A stretch of DNA of 64,000 nucleotides from an uncultured Lachnospiraceae bacterium (GCA_910579615.1 CAJTUA010000006.1:148697-212696); one strand, 5' to 3'. Counted from the first letter of the stretch, positions 1 through 10,109 are shown. Translations and numbers: made by a program. Notes: generated from the letters alone by a model not told the origin.

Positions 1-667
1 GCATATAGCCATCCATCTCACCGAGCCGCGTTCTGCCGAGCATCGGGAAAAGATAGATATTGCCAATCTTGTTTGTATCGGAATTCTCGTAAATCGAGCT
101 CTCCGGGATGGTTGCCTCAATCGAGCCGTCATCGTAGAGCAGCACCGTCACATCAAAGCCAAGCTCATACTGCGTATAGTCAATCGACGCGGTGAAACCG
201 CCCGGGATTAACTTTACATCAATCTGTGCGCCCGATGCCAGAAGGTCTACCTTCCTCTGCTGTGTCGTGTTGGAAACCTGCATCTCAACGTTGACGCCGG
301 ACTGCAAAAATCCTCTCCATGACGCGTTGATGGAATCATCTTCCTCCTCCACCGTGGATTCCATGATGGAGCCAGTCACAACGTCCTTTACAATAATCGA
401 AAGGTTTTCCTTTTTTAAGTAAAGCTCGTAGCCGTCGTTTGCCGCCACAAGATAATGCCCGTTCAGCTCCTTGCCCGTATCGACGCTTCCCGTGCTTACC
501 GCCGCGTCGGCCGTTCCCTGCGCGGTGCGCTTATCGATGCTTGCCTCGCGGATAGCGCCCGGCGCGTCCTTCCCGGATACCATCGCCACAATCACGATGA
601 TGATGACAAGCAGAACCGGAACCAGGATGTAGATTAATTTTTTGCGTTCCTTGAAAAATTCACTCAA
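1..667 (-). CDS. DUF5696 domain protein, N-terminal part (runs off window)
   Basis: The minus strand is open from a TTG at 665-667, which overlaps the TGA of the upstream gene, to the window edge, giving about 222 residues. I translated it by hand. The protein starts with a charged stretch (SEFFKERKK), one long hydrophobic helix at about residues 10-30 that acts as signal anchor, then a β-rich exported region (for example NDGYELYLKKENLSIIVKD). This opening resembles DUF5696 proteins, which in Firmicutes sit beside sugar ABC transporters; their role is unknown to me. A GGTGG motif lies about 9 bases before the TTG, and the start/stop overlap suggests translational coupling. It is the last visible gene of the transporter operon. 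The family call is from memory of similar proteins. Confidence 0.7.
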   Translation of the reverse strand, partial: MSEFFKERKKLIYILVPVLLVIIIVIVAMVSGKDAPGAIREASIDKRTAQGTADAAVSTGSVDTGKELNGHYLVAANDGYELYLKKENLSIIVKDVVTGSIMESTVEEEDDSINASWRGFLQSGVNVEMQVSNTTQQRKVDLLASGAQIDVKLIPGGFTASIDYTQYELGFDVTVLLYDDGSIEATIPESSIYENSDTNKIGNIYLFPMLGRTRLGEMDGYM

Positions 668-2694
668 AACCGGTTCACCACCTCTCTCGCTACCGTTCCC
701 ACGAAGTCAATTACCTGCGAGCACAAAAGATATACAATGAAAATAATCAGCGCCGCAATCAACAGGGTGAACGCAGTAAGCAAAATTACAACCACCGTTT
801 CCTTTACGGAATAATTGTTGACCTCCTTGATTGCAAGGAAGATGAGAATCAATACCCACACGTAAATACACAATGTTGCAAACTGAATGATGAAATACTC
901 ATTATAGGTAATCAGATTGCTCACAATGATGATAAACGGCATCAGGATGATGTACGGTGTCAAGCAGTATGTGTAAGCGCTCACAAGGTTTTTAAAGCTT
1001 CCCTCGCCGTCCTTAATCGTAACCACCAGGTAATTGCAGATGGTAAGTGCAAAGAAAATCAAAAGCACCGAACCGATATCCATTACCAGGTCATATTGCC
1101 CCTCACGCACGGTCTTAAAGAGGAACCCGCAGTAATATTTGTATATAATCGAAATCAGGATGAACACGGCAAGGATAATGGTGGATGCCACCCACGAGGA
1201 TTTCCCCTCTCGCCTTACGCCATAACTGCCGTCCATCGGGTGTTTCATAAAATATGTGCTGTAACGCAGCTGCCCGATCAGCTTTTTCTGCTTTGCCTTC
1301 CCCCACGCATCCACAACCGGGGTAAAGGTTCCTTTTTTCTTCTGCAGCAGCTTGATGCCCTTCACCACAAGCACAATCGCCAGAATCACGAAAAATGCAG
1401 TGACAAGGTTATTCTTCAACCAAAGGTTACGCACTTCCCAGAATGCGTCCGAATAGCCGTCAAGGTCCTTTGAGAGCCTCGCGTATTTCAGTGCATTGTC
1501 ATAATCCTCAATCTGTAAGTACGCGCGCCCCATCGCCATGTTCGCGTAATCGAACAGCGTGTTCATTGTCAGTACCTGGGTCAACGGCTCCATGCTCTCC
1601 TCATAGCGTCCGTTGGAATAAAGCACCAACGCCTGGTGGAGAAGGTTCGTAAACTCCGTCGGCTCATAGACATTGACCTGCCTTTTGTCGGAGTCAAGCA
1701 GGTAGATGCGGTCTCTTACGTCCACCGCAATCGCCTCCACCTTGCTGCAAAGCCCGACACGCAGACGCCCGTCGTCGCGCCCGCCGAATACAAAGAGCAG
1801 CTCGCCCTCGGAATTGTATTCGTAAACATAGCCATTGCTTGATGCAACGTAAATATTATTGAAATTACCGGTCGTTACCGCCGCACACTGCTCATCATAG
1901 GCATCCGGCAGAATCAGGTTGTTCCCGGCGATGTTCAGCTTCTTTAAGCTTGTGTCGCCGTCGCCCTGTGTTACCGTGTAAATCAGGCCCTTCTCATCGA
2001 TTGCAAGGTTCGTCGGCGTTGAAGGGATGTTGCTAAGAAGCTTCGCCCTCTGTGCGTCCGAGAGAATGATGCGCCTCATCATATCAACGAGGGAAAGGCT
2101 TGTAAAGTTCGTACCAAAGTACCCAAGGAAGGTTCCCCCGTCCGCCGGGCTGATTTGCACGATACCGTTCGTGTTACCCTCACAGATTAAGTAAAGCGTT
2201 CCGGATTCATTCGCCACAACCTTCATCGGCTTGAAATCATTCTCCGCCCCGTAAATCGGGGAGGTTGGCCTGCCGTAAGTGGCAATCACCTCGCCGTCGT
2301 AGTCAAAGATGACAACCTGTTTCGCTTCTTTGTCCGCCACATAGATGCGCTTGTTGTCGCTGACATACACACCGGTCGGCTGGCTTAAAAGCCCCTCGCC
2401 GATATAGCGCACAAACTCTCCGTCCGTCGTTGCCACGATAATCTTTTTTAAGCCGGAATCCGCAATATACATCAATCCGTCCGATGCGATGCACATATCC
2501 ACCGGGGAGATAAACGCTTCCTCACCGATTTTTTCGATTGTCTCATACGGCGTGTAAGCCGTCTGTGTCTCCATTACATATCCGTAGCCATCCATGGTGT
2601 AGGTCTTGTAAGGTGTTGCCGCCTGCAGGATGGTCGGGGAGATGCAGGCACAGACCAAAAGCGCCGTAAGCAATACTCTGCCCAGTTTTTTCAT
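664..2694 (-). CDS. NHL-repeat and YIP1-type membrane protein of a sugar ABC transporter operon
   Basis: A 676-residue protein with a Sec signal peptide (about 1-25), an NHL-type β-propeller (about 45-350, with repeated motifs such as GLMYIADSGLKKI and RIYVADKEAKQV), a short TPR-like helical part (about 355-415), a transmembrane helix near 430-450, and a C-terminal YIP1-like block of four or five membrane helices (about 505-676). NHL propellers generally bind ligands or other proteins. The topology suggests an extracellular sensor or scaffold anchored next to the permeases. It starts 14 bases after the upstream permease stop, with AAAGGGGG before the ATG. The biochemical role is not known. 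Confidence 0.8.
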   Translation of the reverse strand: MKKLGRVLLTALLVCACISPTILQAATPYKTYTMDGYGYVMETQTAYTPYETIEKIGEEAFISPVDMCIASDGLMYIADSGLKKIIVATTDGEFVRYIGEGLLSQPTGVYVSDNKRIYVADKEAKQVVIFDYDGEVIATYGRPTSPIYGAENDFKPMKVVANESGTLYLICEGNTNGIVQISPADGGTFLGYFGTNFTSLSLVDMMRRIILSDAQRAKLLSNIPSTPTNLAIDEKGLIYTVTQGDGDTSLKKLNIAGNNLILPDAYDEQCAAVTTGNFNNIYVASSNGYVYEYNSEGELLFVFGGRDDGRLRVGLCSKVEAIAVDVRDRIYLLDSDKRQVNVYEPTEFTNLLHQALVLYSNGRYEESMEPLTQVLTMNTLFDYANMAMGRAYLQIEDYDNALKYARLSKDLDGYSDAFWEVRNLWLKNNLVTAFFVILAIVLVVKGIKLLQKKKGTFTPVVDAWGKAKQKKLIGQLRYSTYFMKHPMDGSYGVRREGKSSWVASTIILAVFILISIIYKYYCGFLFKTVREGQYDLVMDIGSVLLIFFALTICNYLVVTIKDGEGSFKNLVSAYTYCLTPYIILMPFIIIVSNLITYNEYFIIQFATLCIYVWVLILIFLAIKEVNNYSVKETVVVILLTAFTLLIAALIIFIVYLLCSQVIDFVGTVAREVVNRF

Positions 2695-2708
2695 CGTGCC
2701 GTCCCCCT

Positions 2709-3581
2709 TTATTTGATACCCGAATTTGCCATCGTGTTCATGAAACTCTTGCGAAGGATAATGAACATGAGCAGGTTCGGTAAAAACTGAATCAAGACTG
2801 CGGCTGCCTGTAAGCCCTGCCCAGCGACATTGTTGTTCGCGTTCGCCAGGGTATTTAAGTAAAACGGCAGCGTCTTCATCGATTCATCATTGATATAGAG
2901 GTTGGAAGTCTCTATATTCGTCCACACCGCCTGGAACGCGAGGATTGCGGTCGTCGCAATCGCCGGTTTTACGAGCGGCAGGATAATCTTGATATAAATT
3001 GTAAAATCCTTTGCGCCGTCGATATACGCCGCCTCAATCAGCGCGTCCGGCACCTGGTCAATAAACTGCTTTACCAAAAACAGACCGACCGGCATCGCCA
3101 AAAGCGGCAGGATATGCGCCAGATAATTGTCCTTCATACCCAGGGTATCGATTACCAAGTATCTCGGAATCTGAACCGCCACCGCGACGAACATAAGCGC
3201 CGCGTTGTTGATTTCCATAAGTACGTACTTGCCCTTAAACCTTAATTTTGAGAGGGCGAACGCCGCCATCGTCGAAAAGACAATCGAGGCAAACACAACG
3301 GTGAGCGTTACGATAAGGCTGTTGAAGACGTAGCGGCTCATCGGGATACCAGAGGACTGGGATGCCTTAAAAAGATTCCGGAAATTGTTCCAGGTCGGCT
3401 TCGACACAAAAATCTTCGGTGGGAAGGCAAACAGCTCATCCATCGGTTTAAACGCATGACAGAAAATATACACGATTGGGATTGCCATCACAATCGCAAG
3501 CGGCAGGAGCACAAGGAATATCTTGAGCTGCCCGCGCTCAAATTTCTTTGGGTTAATATTACTTCCACGATATCCGGCCAT
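2709..3581 (-). CDS. Carbohydrate ABC transporter permease (MalG/UgpE type)
   Basis: A 290-residue inner-membrane permease with six predicted helices, starting in the cytoplasm (MAGYRGSN, then LKIFLVLLPLAIVMAIPIVY). The EAA-type loop that contacts the ATPase is seen as EAAYIDGAKDFTIYIKIILP. It belongs to the binding-protein-dependent permease family and pairs with the MalF-type permease 15 bases upstream. Its start has AAGGAGG about 7 bases away. The locus contains no ATPase gene, so the transporter probably borrows a shared MsmK/UgpC-like ATPase encoded elsewhere, as is common for Firmicute sugar importers. Confidence 0.92.
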   Translation of the reverse strand: MAGYRGSNINPKKFERGQLKIFLVLLPLAIVMAIPIVYIFCHAFKPMDELFAFPPKIFVSKPTWNNFRNLFKASQSSGIPMSRYVFNSLIVTLTVVFASIVFSTMAAFALSKLRFKGKYVLMEINNAALMFVAVAVQIPRYLVIDTLGMKDNYLAHILPLLAMPVGLFLVKQFIDQVPDALIEAAYIDGAKDFTIYIKIILPLVKPAIATTAILAFQAVWTNIETSNLYINDESMKTLPFYLNTLANANNNVAGQGLQAAAVLIQFLPNLLMFIILRKSFMNTMANSGIK

Positions 3582-3596
3582 TGGTTCTCCTCCTTC

Positions 3597-4523
<927 letters not shown>

Positions 4524-4535
4524 TTTGCCCCTCCC

Positions 4536-7505
4536 TTACTTTGTAATTCCTATAATTTCGCGTACCCGCTCAATGGTCGGCACAATATACTCCGTAACGA
4601 CCTCGCCGTCCTTCATATACCCGAATTCCTCAAGCTTGCGCTCAGTCTCACGGTTGATGCGCTTTACCGCCCCGTCGAGGGTACTGCGGATATCGTCGCC
4701 TTCTATCGCTGCCGCGACAAATGCATTGGAAAGCTCACGCTCAAGCATATAGGTGCCCGGGATGCGCGGCGCTTCCTGAATCCACTCGTTCTGCTCAAGG
4801 ATAACCAGTTTATCCTGGCTTCTCCAAGGAAGGTTCGCAAACGCCTCCTTGTTCGCGGTGTTCCACAGGTACTCACTGCCGTAGGAAATCTGTAAGGTCT
4901 CACCAAATTTCTCCTGGACATCAGCGGAGGACCACCACTTCATAAATTCCCATGCCATCGCCTCACGCTGGTCGTCGGACTCAAACATAATCGTACTCTC
5001 CGCACCCGCGGAGCTGTAGCGCGCCACGGTGCCGTCTTCCTGTTCTACCCCCGGCACCAGTGCAATCTCCCACGAGCTTGCAATCTCCGGAGCAGCATTC
5101 AAAATCAGGTTGTACGCAGCAAAATCCGCAATCCCTATCGGCAAATCACCGTTGCGGAAATGCTGGTAGAAATTCGGGATATCCACCGGCAGGTTGTAAA
5201 TCGTAAAGAGCTCAGCTAACTCGGTAAAACCTGCCACCGCCGCCTCGCTGTTGATTGCCGTATCCCCCGCGTAAGTATCGTACAGGCTCGCGCCGTACTG
5301 GAACAGAATCGGCGTCGTGCCGTGGAAGTTGCGCATTGCTGCCATACCCGCCGTCGGATGGTAGAAATTCAGCCCCCTCATCTGAAGGTCGGTCAGCATC
5401 GCCTTGACATCCTCGATTGTGTCCGGTACCTCAAGACCTAACTTTGAGAGCACATCGCTGCGGTAAAACAGCACCCAGAAATTCATCGTCTCCGGGATTG
5501 CATAAATGCCGTCGCCGATGGTCGCCGGAACAAAGAGCGCCTCATTGTATCTTGTCGCAACCTCAGCAAAATCCGGGAACTGCGTCAAATCCTTCAATGC
5601 CCCGCGGATGGCAAGCTCATACGGCTGTGCATAGTTTAGCCCGGTCGCGATATCCGGCGCGTCGCCCGAAGCGTTCGCAAGCACCAGTTTGTTCTGGTCC
5701 GGCATAAGCGAAAGGTCTACCACAATACCGGTCTGCGGCGTAAATTCCTCATCGATAATCTTCTGCATAATCTCAAGATGCTGCCTTGAACGGTTCACCC
5801 ATACCTGCAGGTGCGACGGGTCCGTGTTTGAAGTCGAATACGCCTGCGAGGTAAAGGAATAGAAGAACCTCGAAATCGAAGCCCATATTCCCTTCCAGAA
5901 GCCGGTCTTCTTCGGCAGTTCATTCTTCGCGCCATCCTGATAAAAATATATACTGTCAATTGCAATCCGGTTGCCGTTCAGCGAGTCGGTCAGGTTCGCG
6001 AGGTACTGGTTGACCGAGTTGCGGCTCGTCGCAAGCTCCCCGATGCGGTACAAAAGCTCATCAACATCCTTCGCGAGGCTGCGGAGCTGGTTTTCCGCCA
6101 CATCAAGCGAGGAGAAGGCACCAATTTTTTTCGCCTTCGGGTTAAACTGCGCCGCGTCCTCCTTGATTGCCTTTAACTCATCCGCCCAGCCAATCAGGGT
6201 CGCATCAATGCCCGGAATATATTTGTCGAGCGAGAAATCACGGTACTTATCCTTATTCGTGCCGACAACCTTTGTAATCTCAAGCGAAAGGTTGTTGACA
6301 TCGTTCATAATCCGGTCAACCGTCTCAAGGTACGCGCGGATTGGGTCGGCGCTGATGGTAAAGCTCACACTGTGAACCCCTTCCGAAAGGTACACCGTCA
6401 GGTTATTCCCGTCGCCATCCTTTAAGGTAAGCATCTCATAATCCTTGTCGTAGGCAAACGCGTAATCCTTAAACTGCTCATTCGGAATCTGCCCGTCAAT
6501 CTCCACATTCAGGAATACCGGGAACTCCGTCTTGTCCGCCTGGCTGTAATGGACAGCGAGGTTGTAATATCCTGCCTGTTCCGCCCGGAACTCATAGGTG
6601 AGCGTCTGTCCTGCATTTTTAAAAGAAGCAGCGTCAATCGTGTTCAGTTCCTTATTTTTTACATTGTAAGGGCTTAAGTCCGTATTATACTCGCAGGTTG
6701 CACGGATTGCGGAGTCATTGCGCCTCGTCGGTGTCTCCGCCTGAATCTCGATGATACCGTTTCCATCTGCCTTCTGCGAGCCGGCGTAAGCCGGAATGAC
6801 CGGCTGCGGGCACAGATAAACCGCCCCGAGCAGCAGTGCGCCCTCGGACACTGTGAACGTCAGCGTATTCTCACCTGCCGTAAGCTCCACCCCAAGCGGT
6901 GTCGTGTAGCGGTAGCTCGCCGGGAGCAGGTACTTGTTATGCCATTCGTAGACCTTATCCGGGATGGATACAATCTGATTGTCATAGCGGTCGTAGGACG
7001 GCTCCGCGTCCACCCAGTAATTCTCGAACTCCAGGCTTCGCATCTCGTAATAAGGGAATTCCCCATTGACCTGCAGGGAAGCCTCCGCCGACAAAATGGA
7101 GTCCGCACAGGAAATGTAGTCAAAACTCAGATAGTACACCGCCGTCTGCGGAACATCCAGCGTGACATTGATTTCCTGCCCAATCTCAGCATGTGCCACA
7201 ACACTGCTTTCTGTGTAGCCATAGCTCTCGCTCGTCAGCTTCCCGGTCCCGGTGACCTCAAGTGCATCAACCGGATACTTCAGGGTTTCCCCCGTATACA
7301 CGGCACTGCCGAACTGCTGGCTCACAATGGTGTAATTGTGGGTAATGCGCTCGTCGGAATACGTCACCACTCCCGACGAGTCCTGCGGGGATCCCTCCTC
7401 CGCCGCCGCGGCTGCCTGTACGCGCATGGAAGGCTGATTACTGGTGGAAAGCAATACAACCGACAATACAAGCGCCATTGCCTTTAACGGTTTTCTTTGA
7501 ATCAT
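4536..7505 (-). CDS. Large extracellular solute-binding protein with N-terminal β-sandwich modules
   Basis: A 989-residue protein, more than twice the usual length for a family 1 sugar-binding protein. It has a hydrophobic export signal (residues about 8-33) with no lipobox cysteine. Two β-sandwich regions resembling carbohydrate-binding modules follow (about 60-240 and 265-400), then a helical stretch (about 400-560). The binding-protein fold is at about 575-960, with motifs such as HLEIMQKIIDEEFTPQTGI and AIPETMNFWVLFYRSDVL. It probably captures a polysaccharide fragment at the cell surface and passes it to the permeases downstream. GGGGG lies 9-10 bases before the ATG. Without a lipid anchor, retention may depend on the NHL/YIP1 protein or on glycan binding; that is inference. 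Confidence 0.88.
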   Translation of the reverse strand: MIQRKPLKAMALVLSVVLLSTSNQPSMRVQAAAAAEEGSPQDSSGVVTYSDERITHNYTIVSQQFGSAVYTGETLKYPVDALEVTGTGKLTSESYGYTESSVVAHAEIGQEINVTLDVPQTAVYYLSFDYISCADSILSAEASLQVNGEFPYYEMRSLEFENYWVDAEPSYDRYDNQIVSIPDKVYEWHNKYLLPASYRYTTPLGVELTAGENTLTFTVSEGALLLGAVYLCPQPVIPAYAGSQKADGNGIIEIQAETPTRRNDSAIRATCEYNTDLSPYNVKNKELNTIDAASFKNAGQTLTYEFRAEQAGYYNLAVHYSQADKTEFPVFLNVEIDGQIPNEQFKDYAFAYDKDYEMLTLKDGDGNNLTVYLSEGVHSVSFTISADPIRAYLETVDRIMNDVNNLSLEITKVVGTNKDKYRDFSLDKYIPGIDATLIGWADELKAIKEDAAQFNPKAKKIGAFSSLDVAENQLRSLAKDVDELLYRIGELATSRNSVNQYLANLTDSLNGNRIAIDSIYFYQDGAKNELPKKTGFWKGIWASISRFFYSFTSQAYSTSNTDPSHLQVWVNRSRQHLEIMQKIIDEEFTPQTGIVVDLSLMPDQNKLVLANASGDAPDIATGLNYAQPYELAIRGALKDLTQFPDFAEVATRYNEALFVPATIGDGIYAIPETMNFWVLFYRSDVLSKLGLEVPDTIEDVKAMLTDLQMRGLNFYHPTAGMAAMRNFHGTTPILFQYGASLYDTYAGDTAINSEAAVAGFTELAELFTIYNLPVDIPNFYQHFRNGDLPIGIADFAAYNLILNAAPEIASSWEIALVPGVEQEDGTVARYSSAGAESTIMFESDDQREAMAWEFMKWWSSADVQEKFGETLQISYGSEYLWNTANKEAFANLPWRSQDKLVILEQNEWIQEAPRIPGTYMLERELSNAFVAAAIEGDDIRSTLDGAVKRINRETERKLEEFGYMKDGEVVTEYIVPTIERVREIIGITK

Positions 7506-7540
7506 CTTGCGATTCCCCCTTAAATAGTTTTCGTGCCCTT

Positions 7541-7583
7541 TAGATTTTCGCTACTAATCTAAATTATTTTTAAAAATCCTAAA
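7541..7583 (-). promoter_or_regulatory. TTTAGA-type operator-like motifs in the transporter leader
   Basis: Downstream of the operon promoter the forward strand shows TAGATT(7541-7546)-N9-AATCTA(7556-7561), a dyad, and TTTTAAAAATCCTAAA at 7568-7583. Both resemble the dyad in the promoter of the GH43 gene (9996-10009). The encoded regulator lies between the two, so these are candidate binding sites. Function is inferred from position and similarity only. Confidence 0.45.
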
Positions 7584-7594
7584 CTATATAAAAT

Positions 7595-7623
7595 ATTATA
7601 TAGAATAATTAGCAAATAGTCAA
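7595..7623 (-). promoter_or_regulatory. SigA-type promoter of the ABC transporter operon
   Basis: On the minus strand TTGACT (7618-7623) and TATAAT (7595-7600) are separated by exactly 17 bases. The predicted transcript starts near 7588 and has a leader of about 80 bases before the ATG at 7505. Confidence 0.8.
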
Positions 7624-7665
7624 TACACAATCGCAAAAAAATTGTGCATAATCAACAAGCAGTTG

Positions 7666-7700
7666 TTGCGCCTTTTAGTTTTTCGTGAAAAATGGCGCAA
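7666..7700. repeat. Nested inverted repeat between divergent promoters
   Basis: TTGCGCC (7666-7672) is mirrored by GGCGCAA (7694-7700). Inside lies a second dyad, TTTTTC-GT-GAAAAA. It sits between the -35 boxes of the transporter promoter and the regulator promoter, where a bidirectional operator would be expected. No factor can be assigned. Confidence 0.5.
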
Positions 7701-7718
7701 AAGCTCCAAAATATTATC

Positions 7719-7746
7719 TTGATTTCTTAGCCGATTTTGGTATAAT
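7719..7746 (+). promoter_or_regulatory. Promoter of the HTH regulator gene
   Basis: TTGATT (7719-7724), 16 bases, then TATAAT (7741-7746) with a TGG just before it, which makes an extended -10. The leader to the ATG at 7866 is about 113 bases. Confidence 0.65.
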
Positions 7747-7865
7747 TAGAGCATCCAGCAAAATATTATACAAAATAGAGTATCAGACAGCCTGGGCGCA
7801 TGGCAAAAGCCCCTCCAATATGCCCCTGCCATTTTGCACAGGCACGTCAGAGAAGAGGAGTTCCC

Positions 7866-8801
7866 ATGTTACATATTACTTCATTGGACGACGGTCTGGA
7901 ATTGTTCAAGGCACTTGGCTCCGAGATTCGCATCTCTATCATCAAACAGCTGCTTGACAATAAAGGCATGAATATGAACGAACTCGCCGCCAGTTTAAAT
8001 ATCACGAACGGCGCGCTTACAAGCCATATCAAACGCCTCGAGGACTGCGGCATCATCTCGATTTCAAACGAATCGACCGGACACGGCAACGAAAAGCGCT
8101 GCTCCGTCCATCTCGACAAGATTCTGATTGAGATTGAGCCGGATATTGCTTATAAAAATATTTACGAAACAGACTTAAAAGTCGGGCAGTATTGTGACTA
8201 CCAGGTATGCCCGACCTGCGGCCTTGCGACGAGCGAAGCTCTGATCGGGGAAGTGGACAGCACGCGCTATTTCTCCCACCCAGACCGCATGAACGCGAAC
8301 ATCCTTTGGTTTTCAAGGGGGTTCGTCGAATACATCATCCCGAATTTCATCCCGACCTCGCAGAAGATTGACCAGATAACGATTTCGGTGGAGCTTTGTT
8401 CGGAAGCGCCGGGCTTCAACAGCATATGGCCGTCCGACATCCATTTTTACCTGAACAATATCTGCCTTGGCTACTGGACTAGTCCAGGCGATTTCGGGGA
8501 GGAGCGCGGTCTTTTCACGCCAAACTGGTGGTTCCGGAACTGGAACCAGTATGGTATGTTAAAACTGATTGTGATTAACAACCATGGAACCTTCATCGAC
8601 GGTCTCAAGATTTCGGATGTCTCGTTAAAGCAGATGAAATTGGATTACCGCAGCCCGCTAAAGTTAAAGTTCGCGGTTCCGGAAGATTGCGAGCATGTCG
8701 GTGGCCTGACGATTTTTGGGAGTGGGTTCGGGAATTATAACCAGGATATTAAAGTGAGCATCAATTACAGCCCGATGGCAGGGGATGAGCAAACCCCGTA
8801 A
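7866..8801 (+). CDS. ArsR-like winged-helix transcriptional regulator with C-terminal sensor domain
   Basis: The first 80 or so residues form a winged helix of ArsR type (LFKALGSEIRISIIKQLL, then MNELAASLNITNGALTSHIKRLED). The remaining 220 residues are β-rich and begin with a CxxCG pair (CPTCGLAT) that could bind metal. This C-terminal part looks like a sugar- or ligand-binding sandwich; I do not recognise a named domain. I chose the ATG at 7866 because AGAGGAG lies 5 bases before it; the reading frame is open further upstream to 7800 without such a site. It lies divergent from the transporter operon and convergent with GH43, and shared operator-like motifs sit in both of those promoters, so it is probably their local regulator. 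Confidence 0.8.
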   Translation: MLHITSLDDGLELFKALGSEIRISIIKQLLDNKGMNMNELAASLNITNGALTSHIKRLEDCGIISISNESTGHGNEKRCSVHLDKILIEIEPDIAYKNIYETDLKVGQYCDYQVCPTCGLATSEALIGEVDSTRYFSHPDRMNANILWFSRGFVEYIIPNFIPTSQKIDQITISVELCSEAPGFNSIWPSDIHFYLNNICLGYWTSPGDFGEERGLFTPNWWFRNWNQYGMLKLIVINNHGTFIDGLKISDVSLKQMKLDYRSPLKLKFAVPEDCEHVGGLTIFGSGFGNYNQDIKVSINYSPMAGDEQTP

Positions 8802-8827
8802 CAAGTCTTTTTGCCCATGCAGACAGG

Positions 8828-8865
8828 AAAAAAGCACGGTTCCCACACAAGGAACCGTGCTTTTT
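8828..8865. terminator. Bidirectional terminator
   Basis: GCACGGTTCC (8834-8843) pairs with GGAACCGTGC (8851-8860), flanked by an A-run on the left and a T-run on the right. It serves the two convergent genes ending at 8801 (+) and 8907 (-). Confidence 0.9.
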
Positions 8866-8906
8866 CAGGTTTTATGCCTGTACTGATTAAAAAGCTGCGG
8901 CTTTTG

Positions 8907-9866
8907 TTAATTTTTCTCAAATTCAAAACATGGCGTACCGTCCGCATTCCACTTTACTTCAAGCAGCATGGCATGGCGGTTCGGGTCGTACAGCGGGTCG
9001 CCGACAATCTCCTCATACTGGCGCGCGTGGAAAACCATGATATCCTTCGTGCCATCCTCGGACTTCACAAAGCTGTTATGCCCCGGTCCGTAAATCCCCT
9101 TCCCCGCATCCGTCTTAAGCACCGGCATCCGCGACTTGCTCCATGAGCGCGGGTCAAGCAAATCATCGTCCACGGACGCCGTCATCATGCCGACACAATA
9201 GCACGCGCCCGTCGCGCTTGCCGAGTAGGTGAGGAAAATTTTCCCGTCACGCTTTAACACCGCAGGTCCTTCCGCAACCCAAAAACCGATTCTCTCCCAG
9301 TCATAATCCGGTGTCACAAGCAGCACCTGCACGGTCTTAAGCTTTGTCGGGCTCTCCATCTGGGCAATGTAGAGGTTGGAAATCTGTTTCCCCACGCCAA
9401 CCTTCTCCGCCCAGACCATGAAATGCTTCCCCTTGTTCTCAAATACTGTCGCGTCAAGCGAAAATGCCCGGAAAGAAAACTCGTCGTCATCAGCGCACTG
9501 CATCGGGCCGCACTCCTCCCATGCATCCTGCATCGGGTCCTGCCCCGTGCAGCGCAGCACATAAGGGCGGATTGCCCAGATATCTTCCGCCATTCCCGCC
9601 GCAAAATAAATGTACCAGCCGCCGTCGATGTAGTGCAGCTCCGGCGCCCACACATGCTTGCTCATCGCCCCGGATTCATGCTTTACCCAGACCGTCTTCT
9701 CCTGCGCATCCCGAAGCCCCCGGATGGTATCCGCCCTGCGCAGCACAATCTTATCGTAAGCCGGCACCGATGCCGTAAAATAGTAAGCACCGTCCTCCGC
9801 CTTCATCACATAAGGGTCTGCCCTCTGCTCCACCAACGGCTTGTTGTATTCTGTCTCCTTTACCAT
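8907..9866 (-). CDS. Glycoside hydrolase family 43 protein
   Basis: A 319-residue cytoplasmic protein (no signal peptide). The five-bladed GH43 fold is indicated by RADPYVMKAEDGAYYFTA (first catalytic Asp), SKHVWAPELHYIDGGWYIYF, the region of the pKa-modulating Asp around FSLDATVF, and the acid-bearing WVAEGPAVL. Members are arabinofuranosidases or xylosidases; specificity is not readable. The start at 9866 is supported by AAGGGG 8 bases upstream, while a longer frame to 9941 opens with TTG and lacks a ribosome site. It probably acts on oligosaccharides imported by the neighbouring transporter. Confidence 0.9.
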   Translation of the reverse strand: MVKETEYNKPLVEQRADPYVMKAEDGAYYFTASVPAYDKIVLRRADTIRGLRDAQEKTVWVKHESGAMSKHVWAPELHYIDGGWYIYFAAGMAEDIWAIRPYVLRCTGQDPMQDAWEECGPMQCADDDEFSFRAFSLDATVFENKGKHFMVWAEKVGVGKQISNLYIAQMESPTKLKTVQVLLVTPDYDWERIGFWVAEGPAVLKRDGKIFLTYSASATGACYCVGMMTASVDDDLLDPRSWSKSRMPVLKTDAGKGIYGPGHNSFVKSEDGTKDIMVFHARQYEEIVGDPLYDPNRHAMLLEVKWNADGTPCFEFEKN

Positions 9867-9989
9867 TTCCGTAACCCCTTCCTCATATTTTTCTAAAATA
9901 CCCATCAAATTTTCGTGATTTTTATCATTTTCATGTACCAAATAATATTTTTCTTGTGTAAAAAAGCAATATCATTTAGGCTTATCTAT

Positions 9990-10018
9990 AATATATTAGA
10001 TTTTTCTAAATAAATCAA
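9990..10018 (-). promoter_or_regulatory. GH43 promoter with an operator-like dyad in its spacer
   Basis: TTGATT (10013-10018), 17 bases, TATATT (9990-9995). The spacer contains the dyad TTAGA-TTTT-TCTAA (9996-10009), a place where a repressor would block RNA polymerase. A second TTTTAGAAAAAT lies in the leader at about 9891-9902. The remaining bases between 9867 and 10083 are AT-rich and hold nothing else I can name. Confidence 0.65.
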
Positions 10019-10083
10019 GAGGTTGACGGAAGAATTTTCAAAATTCCGAAAACAGAAAAATTTCTTCAGGCGGATGAAGGAAA

Positions 10084-10109
10084 GCGGCAGGAACCATTGT
10101 TCCTGCCGC
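10084..10109 (-). terminator. Terminator of the amidase gene
   Basis: An 11-bp perfect stem (GCGGCAGGAAC, 10084-10094; GTTCCTGCCGC, 10099-10109) with a four-base loop. The minus-strand continuation is pyrimidine-rich (TTTCCTTC). It lies about 70 bases after the stop at 10180. Confidence 0.75.
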
